Shown here: one piece after another, positions 7,750-16,339 of the stretch
Position numbering within the stretch: the first letter of the stretch is position 1
Layout: each line of letters begins with the position of its first letter
Source: a virus
DNA length: 64,000 bases
Strand: one strand, 5' to 3'
IMG/VR virus record: IMGVR_UViG_3300036774_000066
Coordinates: 1 to 64,000 of that record
Program-made: the position numbers and the translations under genes
Notes under the pieces: generated by a model
Seen by the model: the letters and a program-made list of their open reading frames with translations, nothing else
Told to the model about the DNA's origin: nothing
Database searches by the model: none

Positions 7750-8520
7750 TCACACTCTAATACTTCTTGCTCTTGAAATACCAGACTCTACTTCAGTCAA
7801 ATCAGACAAGTATAGCCCACCTATTCTATCCAATTCCTTCAAAACTGCAACACCTATCTTATTTTGTAACGGAGTGTTTAGAAACTTCATGGCTTTTCTT
7901 GTCAACTCTACTTCTAACTGCTTAATTCCTGCCTTGTCAAGAAAAGTATTGTTATCAATAACCAGAAAATTAGTATCCCCAAACAAAGACTGAAATTTCC
8001 CAATATTACCTTGAGCGTCGTGCCACGCCTGAGTAACCACTTCTTCTGGAACTTTTCTCTCCCTCTCTCTGTTCCTCTGTAAAGAAACTTCCAAAGAAGT
8101 GTTTACAAAAACCATAGAAGTATCATAACCTACATAACCCAACAATTCCGACTGAGACTGAATCTTATCATAATTTTTCCCTGTTCCATCAATAACCAAA
8201 GGCAACATCCCGTTTATCCAATGCAAAAATCTACTCTTTGTCATTCTCTTTGCAGCTTCTCTCTTAGACATCTGTTTTACATAAATTTCTTTATTAGAAC
8301 TATCAATAGTAAAAGGAAGATCGGATTTCTTCATCAACCTCTGAAACAAAAGATCAGAGTTTACAAACTGAATAGGCAACCCCGCAAACATCAATTCAGA
8401 AAGAAAGGTCTTTCCAGAACCTCCCCCACCTGCCATAAAGCAAGACTTGAAAAGGTACTTGTCGTGAATACTCTCATCAAGTACCCTTTCGTAAATGTCT
8501 GCCAAAATCCCGTTGCTCAT
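7750..8520 (-). CDS. P-loop kinase-like (zeta-toxin-like) protein with N-terminal IYE tag
   Basis: A 256-residue protein. GGGGSGKT at 31-38 is a Walker A loop; NSD at 54-56, LVIDGTGKNYD at 108-118 and MVFVNTSLEVSLQRN at 136-150 follow the order of zeta-toxin/polynucleotide-kinase-like enzymes known from T4-like phages, which phosphorylate a nucleotide, sugar or nucleic-acid end. The N terminus, GILADIYE at residues 4-11, is the short tag found on the proteins at 13.0-22.2 kb. If the tag directs packaging, this enzyme would be carried in the capsid. The ATG overlaps the stop of the fibre-like gene. Confidence 0.75.
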   Translation of the reverse strand: MSNGILADIYERVLDESIHDKYLFKSCFMAGGGGSGKTFLSELMFAGLPIQFVNSDLLFQRLMKKSDLPFTIDSSNKEIYVKQMSKREAAKRMTKSRFLHWINGMLPLVIDGTGKNYDKIQSQSELLGYVGYDTSMVFVNTSLEVSLQRNRERERKVPEEVVTQAWHDAQGNIGKFQSLFGDTNFLVIDNNTFLDKAGIKQLEVELTRKAMKFLNTPLQNKIGVAVLKELDRIGGLYLSDLTEVESGISRARSIRV

Positions 8521-10709
8521 GGTGTCGCATCTCGTCCAATAAGTACCGTAACCATTGAATCTGTAGAAGGATGAGCATTGCTGAAAAATAGCTTATCAGG
8601 CGTTGCTCCCATCAAAGCAATCATTCCCTGACCCGCGAACATCTGCATAGAGTCAAGAGCAATTGACGGATTGGTATTCAGGTGTGCTTTGTAAGACAAT
8701 CCTGAAGGATACACATTCGCCTTAACAGACACGACCTTTATTGCAGCAACATTCCCCTGAAACAAATCAACCTCCAAGTCAACAGAACCATGCGGGACTG
8801 AGATAACTACTTTGTCAACAGCCTCACAAACAATACTTCCCTGTTCTGACAAAGACGAATCTCCAAGAACCTGTGCCTGCTGTGAAACCGTAATCGTGTT
8901 AAACATAAGAAGCATTCTCCTTCTTTTTTCGGTACATGATGATCCTCTATATACTATGCCATTGATCGTACATTCTGCACCAGGGTAAAGGTCACAATCT
9001 CCATTCGCCGGAGGAATGCCATTTACTCCTACAAACTCCCCAACCAAAGAACCATTCTTGGCAAAATGTACGTCTTTCTTTACCTCTGCAACAGTAGTAG
9101 TTCTGTAATTCCCCGCATAATCAACACCAAGCACGGTACACGTCTCCCCTTCAAGAAGACTATCATCGCCATGAGAAGGAGGAGTATTAACATCCTCTCC
9201 CATGTACTCCCCTTCAAGTAACGCAGACGGACCATGCATAACACCGTGCTTAACTTCTTCTTTTGGTACAGTTCTGTAAAGTGGAGTAATTAGACTTTGC
9301 GCTGCACCATAGGGAGGAAGAGTATCATCTACAAAATTAGGATCAGGATAAGACACATTGGCAGTCACAACTCTTGGCATTGTGACTCCATTAGTAGTTA
9401 ATATCGCACCGTTATTCGCAAGAATAAGGACTGTATTTGCATCAAAAGTCAATTCAGTGGCGGGGTCAAAGATAGTATGTACTCCATTGACAACAACAAC
9501 TGCACCATTCCAAATTCTTATTCCTCCAAAATTAGCATTTCCATTGATAAATACTGTAAGACCCGTCCAATCAATAGGAAATTGGGTCTGGTCTTTATAC
9601 GTCCCATCAACAAGTAACGGAGGCGTTATTGTCACACCACCTGTAGGAGATGCTATTGTCAAATCCCAAAAATGTAATCCGTTGGAATTAACATTACCAG
9701 GGGCAACAACAGTAAATAAACTTGTACCATGATCCCACGTCCAAAGTGGTTTGAAAAATATGTCTCCTGCAACAAAAACTTGCGCAGAATCCATGTATAC
9801 CTGACCTAAAGTATACGGGGTTGAGTAAGGATACCCAGAAAATAATGTGCAATGTATTATAGAAGACCTAAAATGAAAAGAACTGTCCGCAGAACTAGCC
9901 CAAAAACGAAACCTTCCATTGCACGTTATATTATATCCCGCAGTATCAAATACGCAAGCATTTTCTAATTCAAAAGGAATATCAAAATTCCCACACTGAA
10001 TAGCTCCCCCAAGGTAAACGGCATAATTGCTTGCCCCAACAACATGAATGTATATATCGTTTGTTGTATTTATTGCAGGTATTGTAGTAGATGCCCCACC
10101 AGAAGCAGGATAAAAAACAATCTGCTGATACCCTGCAATAACAGCCCCAACACCCAAGACAAGATGTGGGCCTAACCCTAACATCCTAACTACTAAAGAA
10201 GAAGAAAGAAGAAGAACGCTTGCAGTGTTCTCAAAGATAACTTTATTTCCCCCTGAATATTCAGTACCAACGAAGGTAACACTACATCCGCTCTTGAAAA
10301 TAAGCTGCTTCCAATAAATATTGTCATTCTTATCTTCGTCAAGTATTACTCCTGTTCCCGCTATCTCAAAATTACAATTCGATCTTGTCATTGTTCCAAC
10401 ACTATTACCCACATGACACACGGCCCCATTATTGGTCACTATCAATCTTGTTCCTTGAATCCAATTTCCCGAATGGTCAATACTAAATCCATTCCTATGA
10501 GTTATTTCATATCCAGTATAGTCTATATATCCCAAAAACCCAGATGTTGTAGTTAAGGATAACACATCAAGATTAGCAGATGCAATTGCATTAACGCTTC
10601 CACTATCGAAAAGAATATCATCCGTGGAAAGAAGAGGGCCACTGCCACCATAATTTAATGGGTTATTAAGGTCTGTATCAACAGAGCCGGACCATATTCG
10701 TGTAGGCAT
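8517..10709 (-). CDS. large beta-structured tail-fibre-like protein
   Basis: A 730-residue protein. Residues 1-470 are a long run of short strands with Gly/Asn/Asp turns and stacked hydrophobics, typical of a parallel beta-helix appendage (start MPTRIWSGSVDTDLNNPLNY). Around 475-595 two related repeats of about 50 residues appear, each with a VK-x(3)-V lead, L-x-GE, a P-x(2)-GD step and C-x(2)-(L/N)G-x(2)-Y-x-G. The C-terminal 130 residues are a compact beta-rich domain. Such proteins bind or degrade host surface glycans. GGAG overlaps the upstream stop. No catalytic residues can be assigned. Confidence 0.7.
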   Translation of the reverse strand: MPTRIWSGSVDTDLNNPLNYGGSGPLLSTDDILFDSGSVNAIASANLDVLSLTTTSGFLGYIDYTGYEITHRNGFSIDHSGNWIQGTRLIVTNNGAVCHVGNSVGTMTRSNCNFEIAGTGVILDEDKNDNIYWKQLIFKSGCSVTFVGTEYSGGNKVIFENTASVLLLSSSLVVRMLGLGPHLVLGVGAVIAGYQQIVFYPASGGASTTIPAINTTNDIYIHVVGASNYAVYLGGAIQCGNFDIPFELENACVFDTAGYNITCNGRFRFWASSADSSFHFRSSIIHCTLFSGYPYSTPYTLGQVYMDSAQVFVAGDIFFKPLWTWDHGTSLFTVVAPGNVNSNGLHFWDLTIASPTGGVTITPPLLVDGTYKDQTQFPIDWTGLTVFINGNANFGGIRIWNGAVVVVNGVHTIFDPATELTFDANTVLILANNGAILTTNGVTMPRVVTANVSYPDPNFVDDTLPPYGAAQSLITPLYRTVPKEEVKHGVMHGPSALLEGEYMGEDVNTPPSHGDDSLLEGETCTVLGVDYAGNYRTTTVAEVKKDVHFAKNGSLVGEFVGVNGIPPANGDCDLYPGAECTINGIVYRGSSCTEKRRRMLLMFNTITVSQQAQVLGDSSLSEQGSIVCEAVDKVVISVPHGSVDLEVDLFQGNVAAIKVVSVKANVYPSGLSYKAHLNTNPSIALDSMQMFAGQGMIALMGATPDKLFFSNAHPSTDSMVTVLIGRDATP

Positions 10710-10713
10710 TATC

Positions 10714-10956
10714 TTACTCCGCTGGCTTCAAACCTTTATCAACAAGTGCCTTATTCACCGCGTCTTCTGCTACTTTCTTCATATCCTCTGCACGCTTCGC
10801 TTCAAGAAGATTTGGTGCCTGCTCCAACGCATTGACTTCCGCATCAGCACGAGATAAGTTACCCTCAACATTGACAGGTACAACATCTTCTGCGTCTTTC
10901 ACATGAAAATGAGATATTCCCGAAACCGGATTATGATGATAATGCGTTATTTCCAT
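10714..10956 (-). CDS. hypothetical small protein
   Basis: An 80-residue protein. It has a His-rich start (ITHYHHNPVSGISHFHVKD) and an Ala/Glu/Lys helical C-terminal half. ATG at 10956 is used; the frame also opens at a TTG overlapping the ligase stop. It sits directly before the fibre-like gene, a place where small fibre chaperones or connectors are often encoded, but there is no sequence proof of that. Confidence 0.6.
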   Translation of the reverse strand: MEITHYHHNPVSGISHFHVKDAEDVVPVNVEGNLSRADAEVNALEQAPNLLEAKRAEDMKKVAEDAVNKALVDKGLKPAE

Positions 10957-10958
10957 CG

Positions 10959-12356
10959 TCAATTTTCCTCTGTCTGCAAAGACAAAAACTTGCCAATCTT
11001 CTTTATTCGATTAGGAATTGACCCACGATAATCTGTAGATAAAAAATCAAAACTTGGCCGATAATACAATTTCTCAAAATCAACTTGGTCAACCTTATCA
11101 TACACTCGATCAACTGCCTCTTTTAGTGTATCCCCTGCTGCTGTCATTGCTCCAAAAAAGTCCATTCCGGCAACACTAACAATACCATCTTTACCCTTCT
11201 TTACACGGTACAAGAACAGATTATTCTCAACGGATTTATCCCACACCAAGGGCAAGTCACCCTTGGATTCTCTTGTCTCTTCGGCCTTTCCCTCTATGTT
11301 AAACAAGCGAACTGCCACACCAAACTTATTTCTTACAGGGCTTTTGCCTTTCATTATGTCCTCAAAATAAGCCCCAACAAAAGGCTTTCCTTCATCTCTC
11401 AAAACTACCTCAGAAAATATTCCATCGAAGCCGTAGCGCATTCCGCAAAATTCTGTAAAGTAAAAGTCCTTTCCATCAAACATCAAACCAGCATCATACA
11501 CAGACAATCCTGGCTGCTTACTTGCCAACTTGTAAACTATCTCTGGAAAAGCTATCTTATTTAGCTCACAGTCAAGAGGAGTAACCACGCTCGCTACTAA
11601 ATTCCCACCCTTCTGAATACCAATATTCCCGGCACCAAACTCCTTGCACTCAAACTCAGCAATGGAATAAATAGGCTCCCCATTCCAAAAAACCAGCACC
11701 GGACAAACCTCATAAGCATCCGGTATCTTTACCTCAAGGGTATACCCGCCTGATTCATAATCACTCTTGTACTTTGTCAAAGTATCAATAATCTGTTTTT
11801 TCGCAATCTCTACATCGTCTGTCTTAGGAACAACAGTCTTTCCAAGAGTTCCGTTGCTTTTCAAAACCCAAACTGTATCTTTTGAATCTTGTATGTGCTT
11901 AATTCCTTCTGGTACTTTCTCAAAAGTAAAGTATTCCGCGACTTTCACCTTTTTAGGATCGTAAAACTTCTGCACTACCTTCTTTCCAAGTTCCCGCTCC
12001 TTTTCAAGACGGTAATACAGGCTCGTGGGAAACATGCCATTACGGTATCCGAGTTTCAAAACCTCCTCAACAATGTTATGCGCGTCATTATGCTCAAAGA
12101 AAAGAAAATGATCGTCTTTGTCCTCTGCCTTACTCAGATAATCCATAACCTCTTTTTGAGTTTTCTTTTCCAACATCCCATCGCAGCATTCTAACCTGTT
12201 CTTTCTGTCCTCGGGAGACTCGGATATTTTCAATCCGTCAACTTTCAAGTCCTTGACTTTCTCCACCATTCCTATAATAACTTCATTTCCCTCAGACTTT
12301 AGCTGTAAAGCAAGGGGAAACGCATAATGGTCATAGAGAAAAAATACGTATTTCAT
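10959..12356 (-). CDS. ATP-grasp ligase, PurD-like
   Basis: A 465-residue protein resembling glycinamide ribonucleotide synthetase-type ATP-grasp enzymes. It has an N-terminal Rossmann-like part (MKYVFFLYDHYAFPLALQL), an ATP-grasp core (WVLKSNGTLGKTVV, SIAEFECKEFGAG, FYFTEFCGMRYG) and a C-terminal segment with GAMTAAGDTLKEAVDRVY and YYRPSFD that matches the end of PurD. The family joins a carboxylate to an amine using ATP. No other purine gene is present. It is followed upstream by an Asp/Glu racemase with a 4-base gap, so an amino-acid substrate is plausible. The substrate is unknown. Confidence 0.7.
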   Translation of the reverse strand: MKYVFFLYDHYAFPLALQLKSEGNEVIIGMVEKVKDLKVDGLKISESPEDRKNRLECCDGMLEKKTQKEVMDYLSKAEDKDDHFLFFEHNDAHNIVEEVLKLGYRNGMFPTSLYYRLEKERELGKKVVQKFYDPKKVKVAEYFTFEKVPEGIKHIQDSKDTVWVLKSNGTLGKTVVPKTDDVEIAKKQIIDTLTKYKSDYESGGYTLEVKIPDAYEVCPVLVFWNGEPIYSIAEFECKEFGAGNIGIQKGGNLVASVVTPLDCELNKIAFPEIVYKLASKQPGLSVYDAGLMFDGKDFYFTEFCGMRYGFDGIFSEVVLRDEGKPFVGAYFEDIMKGKSPVRNKFGVAVRLFNIEGKAEETRESKGDLPLVWDKSVENNLFLYRVKKGKDGIVSVAGMDFFGAMTAAGDTLKEAVDRVYDKVDQVDFEKLYYRPSFDFLSTDYRGSIPNRIKKIGKFLSLQTEEN

Positions 12357-12360
12357 ATTA

Positions 12361-13005
12361 TTACACCCAATCTTTCAAAACTTCTTGAATAGCAACTAAG
12401 CCAGCGTCAACTATCCAAGGCTCTTTTCTCCTCAAAACTAACGGTATTTCTGTACATCCGAGAATAACCTTCTTCACAGGGTTATCTCGCAATCTCAAAG
12501 AAACCGCAACCGCATACATTCTTTCCTCGTCTAATTCTGAAATCTCCCCTGAAATCGCATGTTCAATTGCCTCATTCACATACCCCTGTTCACGATCTGT
12601 TACAAACAACCCACCCGAATACACACTCCTTGCTGTCCGAGAACACAGCACACCAAAAGAATCTCCTCCACAAGAATCAATTGCACACTTTGGCATGTTT
12701 ACTAAAATACCACCAGACTTTTCATAGAAATAATCAAAGTAAACATGCGCTGTATTACATGCAAGCAAGATAGAACTTACACTATTCCGGGTAAGTAAAC
12801 AAATTCCATTCAAGACATCATTCTTCAACACACTCTCATCTATTTCACCCGTCTCACTTATGCCATAAGAAGACATATTGTAAATAATAATCTCAGGGAA
12901 ATCCCCGTCCCTCCTGCATCCCATCTTCTGACATTCCTTAACAATAGTGTCATAAAAGTAAACACCAGCGGCAGCACCCATTCCTGCCAAAATACCAATT
13001 CTCAC
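12361..13005 (-). CDS. aspartate/glutamate racemase family protein
   Basis: A 214-residue protein. GILAGMGAAAG at 4-14, ACNTAH at 82-87 and GCTEIP at 183-188 are the signature blocks of Asp/Glu racemases. Both catalytic cysteines (C83 and C184) are present, so the enzyme should be active. The family interconverts L- and D-amino acids. It overlaps the preceding tagged gene by four bases and is followed by the ATP-grasp ligase, which suggests the two act on the same amino acid. Why a phage carries this is not evident. Confidence 0.8.
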   Translation of the reverse strand: MRIGILAGMGAAAGVYFYDTIVKECQKMGCRRDGDFPEIIIYNMSSYGISETGEIDESVLKNDVLNGICLLTRNSVSSILLACNTAHVYFDYFYEKSGGILVNMPKCAIDSCGGDSFGVLCSRTARSVYSGGLFVTDREQGYVNEAIEHAISGEISELDEERMYAVAVSLRLRDNPVKKVILGCTEIPLVLRRKEPWIVDAGLVAIQEVLKDWV

Positions 13006-13175
13006 AGTGCGGCAATCCTTTCAATCACCTTATCAATTGACATATCAGAAGGAACACACGACCAAAGAGCATCCTTTACAGGAGGTATCCTTTTGCCGCT
13101 GCCCTTCCCCCCGTCATCAACATCGTCCTCATTTTCATGGGACTTTACTTCATATATTCTTGACAGAAGATTCAT
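13002..13175 (-). CDS. small protein with N-terminal RIYE tag
   Basis: A 57-residue protein starting MNLLSRIYEVKS. The ATG at 13175 has GAGG 6 bases upstream and produces the tag shared by the cluster. The rest is an acidic/Gly linker (NEDDVDDGGKGSGK) followed by a short helical tail. It is the last gene of the tag cluster before the racemase. The function is unknown; a capsid-internal protein is inferred from the tag. Confidence 0.7.
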   Translation of the reverse strand: MNLLSRIYEVKSHENEDDVDDGGKGSGKRIPPVKDALWSCVPSDMSIDKVIERIAAL

Positions 13176-13176
13176 G

Positions 13177-13950
13177 TCACGCCTCTTTGACGTAGTATTC
13201 TGTCGCTCCAAAAACCTTCGACTCTTTCTTAGACATTCCAAGAGACTTCACAGCACCCATAGCAATCTGCTCATTCTCCGTTGTCCAAACCACACCATCC
13301 TTATCCGCACCACGCTTCCAATTCGCCTCGATTCCCCCAAGGGTAACTTTCGTCATCACGTCAGTCATTCCCCGAAGGTGCCACGTATCGTCCTTCTTGT
13401 AAATCTCAACCAAACCACCGCCCTGCTCATTGACTGTCTGCTCTTTCATGTCAGACATCTTGGTTACGTTCTTTACCTGAGTAAGGTCCAATTCCTTTTT
13501 TCCTCGAATCATAAACCAATCTGTATCCTTTGCAGTACCCGTAGAAAACTTCTGCTGATAAGCATAAGTATCCTCTGGAACTTTGCCCACAAACTGCATC
13601 AATTCCTTCTTTGATCCAACAGAAACAGTTGCACTATCAAGGCTCTTGATAGCATTCTTTATCTCACTGTCAGACATTCCTTTTGCTTCGTCAATCCTTG
13701 TGTCCTCATACATCCGAGTCATCAAAGGCCCACGGAAAGACTCGCTCTTCACATTCGCCGCTCCCAAGGCACGCTTCAAAGCAGTAACCGTTTTGGTATC
13801 CTCTTTCTCAGGTGCCTCCAACTTTGTCAACACACTCATAAGCATCTCAAAAGGAAGTCCCTCTGTCTTCTTATCTGTCATCCTGCTTGTCACAACGGAC
13901 AGCAAAGCATGGAGAGCCGCATTCTCTTTCGGGGTAATGGTAACATTCAT
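13177..13950 (-). CDS. hypothetical protein with internal RMYE motif
   Basis: A 257-residue protein. The N-terminal 70 residues are helical and Lys/Ala rich; GPLMTRMYEDT at 74-84 is an internal copy of the cluster tag, so cleavage after E82 would release an N-terminal piece. The C-terminal part (DTDWFMIRGKKELDL, DDTWHLRGMTDVM, DGVVWTTENEQ) looks like a small beta domain. GGAGG precedes the ATG, which overlaps the upstream TGA. Confidence 0.65.
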   Translation of the reverse strand: MNVTITPKENAALHALLSVVTSRMTDKKTEGLPFEMLMSVLTKLEAPEKEDTKTVTALKRALGAANVKSESFRGPLMTRMYEDTRIDEAKGMSDSEIKNAIKSLDSATVSVGSKKELMQFVGKVPEDTYAYQQKFSTGTAKDTDWFMIRGKKELDLTQVKNVTKMSDMKEQTVNEQGGGLVEIYKKDDTWHLRGMTDVMTKVTLGGIEANWKRGADKDGVVWTTENEQIAMGAVKSLGMSKKESKVFGATEYYVKEA

Positions 13951-14255
13951 CAAAAGCCTCCAGGGTTATGTGATGCAGCATACGCCGCTGATGATCTCTT
14001 TGGAAATTGATCCATTGCCGTATAGTCAAACTCGGTATTTATCTTCTTTGTCTTGTACATCTTCTGAAGCAAAGACTCCCCAATCTGACTCGTCTTATAG
14101 TCCAAATTTGCTACTCTAATTTTCAAGATATTCTTACCGTTAATAGTAGGCTGACCATGCTTGTCCTTGCCAACCTCCTTGACTGTTATACGTTTATTCT
14201 TAAACTTCCCAACGTATACGGTATCTCCCACCTCAATTGGCAGTATTATTGGCAT
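13950..14255 (-). CDS. KOW-like small protein with internal KMYK motif
   Basis: A 101-residue protein. Residues 8-30 (VGDTVYVGKFKNKRITVKEV) form a KOW/SH3-like strand pair, followed by GQPTINGKNILKIR. I recall this arrangement from conserved proteins of T4-like phages. At 61-68 SLLQKMYK matches the cluster tag except that Lys replaces Glu. The remaining 33 residues are basic and Ser/Ala rich. The function is unknown. Confidence 0.65.
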   Translation of the reverse strand: MPIILPIEVGDTVYVGKFKNKRITVKEVGKDKHGQPTINGKNILKIRVANLDYKTSQIGESLLQKMYKTKKINTEFDYTAMDQFPKRSSAAYAASHNPGGF

Positions 14256-14258
14256 AAA

Positions 14259-14885
14259 TCACTTCTTGAGAAGATCAGTAATATCAGAATATCCTTTAGA
14301 TGATTTCACACGATACTTCGCAAGTGCCTTCTGCTCAACATCCCCGTAGTCATTACCCTCTGCTATCTGAACTACCTTGGGACCGTACCCAATTCTCCCG
14401 TAGGCATTCGCAGCAACAAACCCGTTTCCCTTTGCAAATATCGCAAAGTAATGATACTTGTTAGAACTTCCTTCTTGAAAGACAAGAAATCTAAACCATT
14501 TTGGGATTCCTGTAACGTCTAACTGCTTTCTCATTGTCTCAACAATTCCCGCAAAGTGCTTTCGAGAAGGCTCTAAGTATGCCATCTCCTCATTAACAGA
14601 GCTAACAGGCTTAACAGGCTTAACAGGCTCAACAGAATTTATACTCTCCTCAATACCGGATATAGCCTTCAAACCTTCCTTCAACTTTGTCACGTCTTTA
14701 TCTGAAATTGCCAGACTTGTCAAGATAGAAGTCATCCTGCTATCTGCCTGTGGATGCTCCGCAGCAAGAGAAGCAACAGCAAGTAGATACTGCGCTTGCT
14801 TTTTAGTCATGTTAAGAGACGCTTCCTGCAAACTTCCCTCTTGCACAGGTTGACTCTTTCCGTACATATCCTGAAAGAGACTCAT
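14259..14885 (-). CDS. WGR-domain protein with N-terminal tag
   Basis: A 208-residue protein. It starts MSLFQDMYGKS, the cluster tag with Gly in place of Glu. Residues 30-85 are helical, 86-96 a Pro-Val-Lys linker (EPVKPVKPVSS), and 131-200 form a WGR-like domain: strands ending in AYGRIGYGPK (161-170), then an ALAKYRVKSSKGY helix. WGR domains bind nucleic acid, for example in PARP and MolR proteins. The tag plus this domain suggest a DNA-contacting internal head protein. Confidence 0.7.
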   Translation of the reverse strand: MSLFQDMYGKSQPVQEGSLQEASLNMTKKQAQYLLAVASLAAEHPQADSRMTSILTSLAISDKDVTKLKEGLKAISGIEESINSVEPVKPVKPVSSVNEEMAYLEPSRKHFAGIVETMRKQLDVTGIPKWFRFLVFQEGSSNKYHYFAIFAKGNGFVAANAYGRIGYGPKVVQIAEGNDYGDVEQKALAKYRVKSSKGYSDITDLLKK

Positions 14886-14887
14886 GG

Positions 14888-15445
14888 CTACTCCTTATCC
14901 GACTTACTATCTGTCAATTCTTTGAGAACTTTCGTCAGGATTTCCTGGTACGCTTTCATTAAAGCCTTCGCCTGTGGTCCACCCTTCTTCATTATCTTGT
15001 AAACTTCCATTGTAAATTTCAATTCTATTCGTGTACCCTTACGTACACAATCAACTCTCGCATCATCCATCTTACTAAACAACTTATCATACTTCGGCTC
15101 TTGCGTCTCATAGTTTACATAGTACGCAATATCCTCTGGATTCACTTCTTCCGGCACGTCACGAATAACAGCACCAGCAAATCCCCAATCGGATTTCTTT
15201 ACTTCTACACTCTCTGTAACCTTCCCTGTTGACGGACTAATATGATCGAATACAAACTGTGAAGCCCACTCCTTTGCCCTCTCATAATTCCCGCCAAAAG
15301 AAGACTTGAACTTTGACGCTACCAAGTCACGCATGGTATTAACATTCGCATCAGGCTTACGGTCAACCATGCCCTTCAAATAGTCAATTGCGTCTATCTC
15401 AAGGTCAGCAACTCTTGACTCATACATTTCCTGTAGTAAACTCAT
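14888..15445 (-). CDS. tagged protein, N-terminal EMYE
   Basis: A 185-residue protein starting MSLLQEMYESRV, identical in the first nine residues to the next gene downstream in coordinate (15448). The body is unrelated: a helical region with many Asp/Glu and Lys, KKSDWGFAGAVIRDV near the middle, and a Lys-rich helical tail ending LTDSKSDKE. AAGGAGTA-type sites precede this and neighbouring genes. The function is unknown. Confidence 0.7.
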   Translation of the reverse strand: MSLLQEMYESRVADLEIDAIDYLKGMVDRKPDANVNTMRDLVASKFKSSFGGNYERAKEWASQFVFDHISPSTGKVTESVEVKKSDWGFAGAVIRDVPEEVNPEDIAYYVNYETQEPKYDKLFSKMDDARVDCVRKGTRIELKFTMEVYKIMKKGGPQAKALMKAYQEILTKVLKELTDSKSDKE

Positions 15446-15447
15446 GG

Positions 15448-15852
15448 TTACTCTCTTTCTCCAACTAATCCTTGCTTCTCTGCCATCTTTAGCAACTTAA
15501 CTACCCAAGACTTGATATTCTCCTTATCAGAAGAATCCAATTTCTCCCCCGTGACAATCTTCTTCCATTCACCAAGAGTAAATGACAAATCTCTTACCGA
15601 AGCCTGAATAATCCCTGATTTTGTCATCGCCGGATCATACATCAAATAAGTATCTGGTGCATCGGCCTCAAAATACACCTTCACAATCTTCGCCCAATAC
15701 TTCTTACCAACAGAAGGATCAATCTTCTTGTACTCACCATCCTGCAAACGCTCTACTGCATTGTAAACATCGTCTTTAACATCTTTCAAAAACATTGCAG
15801 TGTCAGCGTCATACTCTTGTGTCTTTTCATACATTTCCTGTAGTAAACTCAT
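15448..15852 (-). CDS. tagged protein, N-terminal EMYE
   Basis: A 134-residue protein starting MSLLQEMYEKTQ. After the tag it has a helical segment (FLKDVKDDVYNAVERLQDGEY), a beta-rich middle (YWAKIVKVYFEADAPDTYL) and LGEWKKIVTGEKLD. The KKIVTGEKLD region resembles KKIITKEKLD in the tagged protein at 17840-18058, so the two bodies may be distant relatives. The function is unknown. Confidence 0.7.
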   Translation of the reverse strand: MSLLQEMYEKTQEYDADTAMFLKDVKDDVYNAVERLQDGEYKKIDPSVGKKYWAKIVKVYFEADAPDTYLMYDPAMTKSGIIQASVRDLSFTLGEWKKIVTGEKLDSSDKENIKSWVVKLLKMAEKQGLVGERE

Positions 15853-15854
15853 GG

Positions 15855-16025
15855 CTATCCCCTTTTCAAAGTCTTCTTACTCAAAGCACTCTGGCAATGC
15901 TTCATCTTTGCAACATCCCCACGCATCCTTGCCTTATTCAACTGCTCACGCGCACGAGCTAACTTATCCGTTCGCTTCATAGCGGACAGTGGTGAAGCCT
16001 CATACATTCTTTGTAGTAAAGTCAT
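15855..16025 (-). CDS. small basic tagged protein, N-terminal RMYE
   Basis: A 56-residue protein starting MTLLQRMYEASP at 16025 and stopping at 15855. After the tag it is strongly basic and helical (RTDKLARAREQLNKARMRG, then many Lys and one Cys). It fits exactly between two other tagged genes. A short basic body would suit a DNA-bound internal head protein. Confidence 0.7.
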   Translation of the reverse strand: MTLLQRMYEASPLSAMKRTDKLARAREQLNKARMRGDVAKMKHCQSALSKKTLKRG

Positions 16026-16028
16026 TGC

Positions 16029-16328
16029 CTACCTCAAAGACACAAACACAGGAACACCCTTAACTAACTTGTATATAGCATCTATTCCATCCTTACCATC
16101 AGAATAATCTTCAAAGTAAAGTAAAAACCTAAATTCATTCCCTGAACTTTTTGTCACATTAAGAACCTGTGCCCACCACCCCTCCTTATCTTTCTTATCT
16201 ATAGGATGCTGCGCATTTATTGATATTTCGTTGTCATAGGCTTTACGAATCTTCTCCTCTGTATATGGACCCTTCATTGTCTTTATATTGCCCTTACTCT
16301 TTTCATAAATCTTACTAAGTAAACCCAT
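16029..16328 (-). CDS. tagged protein, N-terminal KIYE
   Basis: A 99-residue protein starting MGLLSKIYEKSKG. The body has GPYTEEKIRKAY, an aromatic strand region (GWWAQVLNVTKSSGNEFRFL) and ends FVSLR. GWWAQVLNV resembles KYWAKIVKV in the 15448-15852 protein, so a shared small beta domain is possible. The function is unknown. Confidence 0.7.
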   Translation of the reverse strand: MGLLSKIYEKSKGNIKTMKGPYTEEKIRKAYDNEISINAQHPIDKKDKEGWWAQVLNVTKSSGNEFRFLLYFEDYSDGKDGIDAIYKLVKGVPVFVSLR

Positions 16329-16339
16329 ATCTAACCTCC

